In this document: positions 58,272 through 64,000 of the stretch, one piece after another
Layout of the letters: every line of letters starts with the position of its first letter
Numbering within the stretch: position 1 is the stretch's first letter
Assembly (NCBI GenBank): GCA_013339895.1
Contig: JABACO010000008.1
Coordinates: 9,766,083 to 9,830,082 of the forward strand
Reading direction: 5' to 3'
Length of the DNA stretch: 64,000 nt
Source of the DNA: Ephydatia muelleri
Taxonomy: Eukaryota; Porifera; Demospongiae; Spongillida; Spongillidae
Made by a program: the position numbers and the translations under genes
The notes under the pieces: model-generated
Told to the model about the DNA's origin: nothing
Databases searched by the model: none
Seen by the model: the letters and a program-made list of their open reading frames with translations, nothing else

Positions 58272-61163
58272 CACACACACAGACTCACCGTTACTCGGCC
58301 GTCATAGCAGTAGAGCGGGATGTTAAAGTAGGAGGCGTTGGTTGATAGGCGTAGGGTGGTGTTGAACATGCACTCGGGAAGTGTGGGAAGGAACTGAATG
58401 GCAAATGGCTTGTGCCATTGAGAAGATGGGGGTATTATGTAAGGACTGTTGAAGTGGATCACCTGTTCAGGTTGAGAGGAGCATCAATGAGGACATGGGT
58501 ACGGTGAAGGGATATACTAAGGAGGGGAAGAGGAGGTGGGGACAATGGGAGAGGAGGTGGGGACGGTGGAAGAGGAGGTGGGGACAGTGGAAGAGGAGGT
58601 GGGGACAGTAGAAGAGGAGGTGAGGACAGTGGAAGAGGAGGTGGGGACGGTGGAAGAGGAGGTGGGGACGGTGGAAGAGGAGGTGGGGACGGTGGAAGAG
58701 GAGGTGGGGACAGTAGAAGAGGAGGTGAGGACAGTGGAAGAGGAGGTGGGGACAGTGAGAGAGGAGAGAGGAACAAGGGTGGAGGAGAACAAGGGAAGAG
58801 GGAAGGGTACAAGAATGAGGGTATGCGGGGGAGGGGGGGGGAAGAGAGAGAGAGAGAAAATAAAAGCTAGCAGAAAGATTGTGACAGACAGAGAAGTGAA
58901 GAGATGAATGTGACAGAAATTCAAGTCATTTCCCAAGCAAACATTGAACTGATAGCCAGGAAAGATGTAGATGCTAAAATAGTCAACATCTTCAAAAGGT
59001 TGGGACCACCACTCACTGAAAAGAAGTCCTGGGCCTTTGTCGGTATCCTAATGTCATACAGGACCAGAGGGACATCAAATTGATTGCTGAGAGAAATCTC
59101 TCGAGTGATTGGCTCAAATGGAGATCGGCCTAGCCGAAACAAAGTCTGATTCCGATTATATGACAGAGACCTGCAAGGCAAGAACATATGAATCTTCACT
59201 GTTATCATTCCCCCATGGTTGCTTGCTTTGCATAAAATACACACCACACACTCCCTCCTGTAAGAAATGGTTTATGAATCAGACTTTCTTACCCGTACAA
59301 TACATTTGCCTCGTAGGGTATATCCAGCTGGAAGGATCGCTTGTCTTTGTCTTCTGTGCTCACAACAATCCTCCCAGATACAAGTGCACTGGCATTGATG
59401 AGCTTAGCTGAAGCAAGAAATTACAATCACACCCACTGTAACTGAAACTGTCTCCACACAACAACCACGACATCACAACCACTACCATCGTCACTAACAC
59501 CACCCCAGCATCCTCACCACCCCAACATCCTCACCATCCCACATCCTCACCAACATCCTCACCATCCCAACATCCTCACCAACATCCTCACCACCCCAAC
59601 ATCCTCACCACCCCAACATCCTCACCACCTCAACATCCTCACCAACATCTCACCACCACCCTTCACAACCACCCACCATAACACCCCATAACACAGCCTC
59701 AGATCACCACTTACTATCAAATGTGATCATCGCAACCTTAGTGTACTTCGATCCAGGTTTGAACAAGGTGGTCTGCAAAGGGCAGAAAAACATCTCTGCT
59801 AGGGTTGTGCACATTGCGAAAGAGGAACAGCAGCAAAAATGACTGACAAACTCACACTGTAATCAATAGTGAGGGCTGAACTGGGAGGCTCCACTGTCAC
59901 TTGCTGTTGAGGTTGACAGCCCACCATTGAAAGCAAACACACACATACAGTAGGCCTCGCAAACTCCCCTCTTACCTTAACATACACCTGCTGGGGGCCT
60001 GAGTTGAGGACATAGAGAGGTAGAGTCTTGGTCTCTGCAACAAAGAACAACCATCATCATCCCATCAATCTGAACACTTGGCTCATCTGCCAATCCCACT
60101 ACATCACCTGTCCCATCATCACACCTCCAGTCTACCACCTCAGCTCCACATCAACCTCTTAACTGCACCATACCCTCCCTCCCTTCTCACCCACTAAACC
60201 ACACCCCCTCCCTTCTCACCCATCAAACCACACCCCTCCCTTCTCACCCACCTAACCACACCCCCTCCCTTCTCACCCACCAAACCCCACACCCTCCCTC
60301 CCTTCTCACCCACCAAACCATATCCCACAAGGGCCTTCTTGCTTTATCACTTCCACCAAACCACACCACCTCTACCACTTTCTCACCTCCACTCTTCAGA
60401 ATGCCAAAGTCCAGCAGCTCCCTTGACAGGAAGAGTCCACTGGGATCTGACACCTCCACCTCCACTGGTAGCACCAGAGACACCCCTCCCTCCATCGCGT
60501 CTGTCCTGATGCGTATGTAGGAGGTGTGGTTGCTGGTTGCACGGCCGTAGAAGTTGGCTCTGGCTATGGCTTTAGTTTCAAAGGGTTTAATCTCCTGAGA
60601 AAGGTTTGTAATTTTAAATCCCCCAAACACAACACCTACCAATCATGGGACTGCACAGCCCACAAGACCAACTTAACCAATGTCAACATAAACACCCATA
60701 CAACAAATGCACCATACACTTGCCCCACTATCACACAAAGCACAGGCACACAAAAGAAGATAACCATTACACACATGCATGCCTTAAAACTCACAAGGCA
60801 TACACCATTACACACAGATACATACATACATCATACATACATATATACATAATACATACATACATACATACATGACACACACACACACACCCACACCCAC
60901 ACACACACACAGCCAACATCACATTCTCCTACTGCAAACACCATTGATCCTTTTGGTGTTAATTACATACCCATAGATTTTTGCTGCCCTGAGGCTGTCC
61001 AGACAGCAGTTCTAGGTGCAAGTCCCCACCACTCGAGTACATCTCTGTAACCTTCATGAGTAGACAAGATGGGCATGATACAGTTGGTAAAATCCCTGTC
61101 CTAACTTGTGCACACATACGCACACCTGCGCGCACGCACACGCACACACACACGCACGCACAC

Positions 61164-61248
<85 letters not shown>

Positions 61249-63931
61249 CATCTGCACCAGCACCACATGTTAACAGAAACAGGTGCAAGCACACTAATAT
61301 CACTGAACCACAGCCTGTAATTTTGGGTCATGAAATGTAGCAATACAATTTGACATTTTGTAAGAGAGCCCATTCCCTACACCATGGAGGATGGACCTAC
61401 ACCATGGAGAATGGACCTACACCATGGTAGATACAGACACTGTGTAGGAAATGGGCTCAGTCCTCCTTTGTCATGCAGCACAAAATATCACATGTTATGC
61501 TTCACTTCACTCCAGTCAGTGTATGCACCGAGGACATTCTGTGTGCCTCATTCTGTGGGCCTACCTGCAGACTGGTACTGAATGGGTTGTACATGCTGAT
61601 CAAGGGTGAGTAGGTGGCGTTAACTGGAATCCGTGCCCCAAGAAGGGAGCGCAGGCGAAAAGGGTTCGGTTCACCAATCCCTTCAACCTTGTAGAGGGGG
61701 ACAAGAATTGCATATCAATGACATCACAAGGTAGAAACCATGAACTTCATTAGTGACACCTTATTAACAGTTGACATAACATGCCTACAATACCATGGAC
61801 CACTACTACTCTACTGCAACCCACTACTGCATCTCCATGAACCCATCCATAACCCACTACTGCATCTCCATGAACCCATCCATAACCCACTACTGCATCT
61901 CCATGGACCCACAACCCACTACTGGACCCACAACCCACTACTGCATCTCCATGGACCCACAACCCACTACTGCATCTCCATGGACCCACAACCCACTACT
62001 GCATCTCCATGAACCCATCCATAACCCACTACTGCATCTCCATGGACCCACAACCCACTACTGCATCTCCATGGACCCACAACCCACTACTGCATCTCCA
62101 TGGACCCACAACCCACTACTGCATCTCCATGGACCCACAACCCACTACTGCATCCCCATGGACCCACAACCCACTACTGCATCTCCATGGACCCACAACC
62201 CACTACTGCATCTCCATGAACCCACAACCCACTACTGCATCCCCATGGACCCACAACCCACTACTGCATCTCCATGGACCCACAACCCACTACTGCATCT
62301 CCATGGACCCACAACCCACTACTGCATCTCCATGGACCCACAACCCACTACTGCATCTCCATGGACCCACAACCCACTACTGCATCCCCATGGGCCATTG
62401 CAACTACATGGTACAACCAATGTACCTACATTTTCTCATACAACTTTTTCATTCATTTTTAAAAAGCTCATTCTCTTTATTGGCCCTAGTTTGCAAACAC
62501 AGTGGTTCAAATGCAGTGTGTCTTCCATAAACTGCGGTCACTCTCATTGCATAAAGAGAGAGAGTGGGAGAGACAGTACATGGAAGGGAAGGAGCACAGC
62601 TCAACACTTTCTCCTCTTTGTCCTCTCATCAAAACCCTACTGCACATGTGACAGTTTGTGGTGCATAGTATTATAATGTAAGGGCCATGAGGCATACAAT
62701 AGCCTCTTGTCTCCCAGTGACCATTTGTGGTGTCATAACTATACACAGCATTCATAGCTACACAAAAAGTTAGGACTACTTGAGCTATGCATGTCTTCTA
62801 CAATGCCTAACATACATGTAAGAGCAAAACAATGCCCCAGTTTTACTTAGTCCACAATACTACATTAATGAAACATATTTGTAGAGTAACGATGCAATGC
62901 TATATTAATGAAACATAGCAGTAGACTTGTGAACGCCCTTGCCCTACTCAAGGGTGTACATAATGTGCACATATGAAAAGGAAAGAGGTGTAAATTAATT
63001 ACAAACTTTGGAAGTAAAAATACACACACAACAGTGGGAGTGAGCACGTGTACATCGGTGATCAACCAATGGTCACCTGGTGACTTTAATAGCAGTGCAT
63101 AACACCACTGCTTAGTGACCAACTATTTAACAATAGGTTGCTGAACACACATGCAAACCAACTAAAAGTGCCTCTCTTCCACACTAGCCACAATGCCTCT
63201 CTTCCACACTACCCTGCCATGAGCCACAGTGCCTCTCTTCCACACTACCCTGCCATGACCCCTCCACACTACCCTGCCATGAGCCACAGTCCAAACTGAA
63301 ACCACAGTTTGACCAGTGTCACGACCACCGTTACAAAAGCATGGAGACACGACCTTTTTACAATATGGTGCCTAGGGTGAGACACCACTCACCAATATGG
63401 TGCCTAGGGTGGGACACCACTCACCAATATGGTGCCTAGGCTGGGACACCACTCACCGTCTCCAGGTGTGGGGCACTGACAGAGAACTATGTATCAGAAT
63501 GAATTGGAGGAGCTACTTATTGCCAGTAAATAGAGATGTTTTAAAAACTCTTTTTGACAGCCTGCTGTAATCAAGTAACAGGAAACAGAAACACTAGATG
63601 GATTTACCTTAAAATGTTTTCTGTTTTTAAAAGTGGATGCACACCGTGACAAACAAAAAATAAGCATTGCCACTGCCAAATGAGCCATCACCCCTAGAAA
63701 CCATCACTATGACTGCGTGCAGTTACAAGTACCCCTCAATCAATCTTGCCTCTATACCCCCCCTCCCCCCCCCCCCCCCCCCAACAAAACCTTCATACCC
63801 TACCACCAGTGTCTCACTTTGTAGTCAAATGTTCCCAAAGACGTTGATATGTACAATCTGCTCTTGACTTGGCCAACCGTACGAGCTAGAAACACCACAT
63901 TGAATGACGTCCACTCCCCTCCTTTAACAAT
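49577..63931 (-). CDS. TMEM131: Transmembrane protein 131 homologue (partial, open at both ends)
   Basis: Twenty minus-strand exons, N to C: 63818-63931, 61565-61687, 60971-61051, 60387-60594, 59976-60034, 59856-59903, 59715-59772, 59293-59407, 59017-59170, 58289-58462, 57704-57808, 55723-55821, 55060-55254, 54699-54851, 54276-54466, 54015-54150, 53747-53856, 52744-53060, 51655-51844, 49577-49927. All junction phases agree and give about 993 codons. Conserved pieces are [60 protein letters not shown] and [15 protein letters not shown]. The last exon has [19 protein letters not shown], a membrane segment [17 protein letters not shown] and [14 protein letters not shown]131 is a type I ER/Golgi protein with PapD-like lumenal domains that recruits procollagen and binds TRAPPIII through its cytoplasmic tail. 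The first exons lie beyond 64000 and the cytoplasmic tail beyond the last donor, towards the gap. Confidence 0.9.
50640..50850. repeat. 27-bp minisatellite, ~8 copies
   Basis: The unit is CTCACCCACCACTCTGGACC followed by TCACCAC. Because 27 is a multiple of three, a false open frame (repeating THHSGPHHL) spans it on the plus strand, and another (VVGEVVRSR) on the minus strand. Confidence 0.95.
51246..51487. mobile_element. MITE family B, copy 3
   Basis: Same interior and ends as the copies at 23910 and 27168 (start GAATCGTTTCC, end GGAAACAATCCC). ATAT on each side fits a 4-bp target duplication. Confidence 0.75.
53485..53690. repeat. 19-bp minisatellite in a TMEM131 intron
   Basis: The unit is GGTGTGGAGGAAGGGTGAA, with about six clean copies and several degenerate ones towards 53340 and 53690. 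Confidence 0.9.
53897..53974. repeat. (CA)n microsatellite in a TMEM131 intron
   Basis: About 39 units, read as (UG)n in the TMEM131 transcript, ending about 40 nt before the acceptor of exon 53747-53856. Confidence 0.95.
54871..54944. repeat. (CA)n microsatellite in a TMEM131 intron
   Basis: About 37 units, (UG)n in sense, ending about 19 nt before the acceptor of exon 54699-54851. Confidence 0.95.
56290..56630. repeat. 28-bp minisatellite, ~12 copies
   Basis: The unit is CCTTGGCTACATGGCCCAGC followed by TGACAGGC. The first three copies read GCTCAATGG where later ones read GCTACATGG, so the array has expanded from its right part. Confidence 0.95.
57413..57471. repeat. (CA)n microsatellite in a TMEM131 intron
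   Basis: About 29 units, (UG)n in the TMEM131 sense strand. Confidence 0.95.
58190..58281. repeat. (CA)n microsatellite beside a TMEM131 donor
   Basis: About 45 units with two small interruptions. In sense it is (UG)n that begins seven bases after the donor of exon 58289-58462. Confidence 0.95.
58530..58775. repeat. 21-bp minisatellite, ~11 copies
   Basis: The unit is GGAAGAGGAGGTGGGGACG followed by GT. It creates false open frames (VGTVEEE on +, TSSSTVP on -). Confidence 0.95.
59505..59660. repeat. CATCCTCACCA-rich tandem array
   Basis: Irregular units of about 12-18 bp built on CACCCCAACATCCTCACC in the intron between exons 59293-59407 and 59715-59772. Confidence 0.85.
61110..61242. repeat. 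(CA)n microsatellite in a TMEM131 intron
   Basis: Interrupted CACG then pure (CA)n; (UG)n in sense, ending about 60 nt before the acceptor of exon 60971-61051. Confidence 0.95.
61808..62395. repeat. 29-bp minisatellite, ~20 copies
   Basis: The unit is CCCACTACTGCATCTCCATG followed by GACCCACAA. Variants: ATGAACCCATCCATAA in some early units, CATCCCCATGG in at least three later ones. Since 29 is not a multiple of three, the array cycles through frames yet stays open, giving false ORFs. Confidence 0.95.
63165..63455. repeat. 36-bp and 34-bp tandem arrays
   Basis: At 63165-63290 there are units of GCCTCTCTTCCACACTACCC plus TGCCATGAGCCACAGT, with truncated copies. At 63369-63455 there are three units containing ATATGGTGCCTAGGGTG and GACACCACTCACC. 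Confidence 0.85.
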
Positions 63932-64000
63932 CTGGAGAACAAGAGAAATCATGCCTGAGCAACTCTCAGGCCGCCCCTCCCTCCAATGCTACCAATCACA

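Larger units (their letters stand above)
61688..63817. other. Large TMEM131 intron with three tandem arrays
   Basis: Holds the 29-bp array (61808-62395), a 36-bp array (about 63165-63290) and a 34-bp array (about 63369-63455). No gene recognised in the rest. Confidence 0.6.

Noticed and set aside
61795-62676. 293-codon ORF with repeated [10 protein letters not shown]
   Set aside because: It is a reading of the 29-bp minisatellite; the period is not a multiple of three, so the protein repeat is not conserved in one frame.

Overview
The window is animal nuclear DNA. The evidence is spliced genes with GT-AG introns, metazoan housekeeping genes (RANGRF/MOG1, EMC1, TMEM131), dense microsatellites and minisatellites, decayed transposons and a 1000-N assembly gap. 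The ankyrin-coiled-coil-kinase genes, a kinase-GTPase fusion and the style of mobile-element ORFs make me think of a demosponge such as Amphimedon. That is an inference from memory of such genomes, not a database match.

Left part (1-32 kb): a cluster of related genes encoding ankyrin repeats, a long charged coiled coil and a TKL/RIPK-like kinase. One complete copy lies on the + strand (16944-30175). A second copy, divergently oriented, lies on the - strand (13453 down to 1915) and has a 1-nt frameshift at the start of its kinase domain. A third, 5'-truncated copy (31960-30945, -) is a clear pseudogene with a stop in the catalytic HRD motif. Two more ankyrin exons at 666-1076 (-) belong to a fourth gene that continues off the left edge. 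Nearly every ankyrin exon is 99 nt, phase 0-0, and encodes one 33-residue repeat, so the genes are built from interchangeable modules. The introns hold a 3-kb transposon with ~340-bp inverted repeats, several MITE families, a Ty3/gypsy-like remnant and an hAT-like remnant.

Middle (32-45 kb): a decayed reverse-transcriptase element (33.7-35.9 kb), an intronless gene fusing a protein kinase to a P-loop GTPase and a Cys-rich tail (36528-39344, -), a perfect 129-bp-arm palindrome (41439-41732), a codon-periodic GC-rich repeat (41.9-42.5 kb) and basic-repeat ORF remnants of another mobile element (43.1-44.0 kb).

Right part (45-64 kb): RANGRF (six exons, +) is followed 160 bp later by EMC1 (first six exons, +), which runs into the gap. 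TMEM131 (twenty exons seen, -, open at the right edge) converges on EMC1 from the other side. EMC1 and TMEM131 both act in the ER membrane/secretory pathway. The splice phases I derived for RANGRF, EMC1, TMEM131 and the + strand ankyrin-kinase gene are consistent from exon to exon. TMEM131 introns are packed with different minisatellites and with (CA)n tracts that read (UG)n in its transcript.
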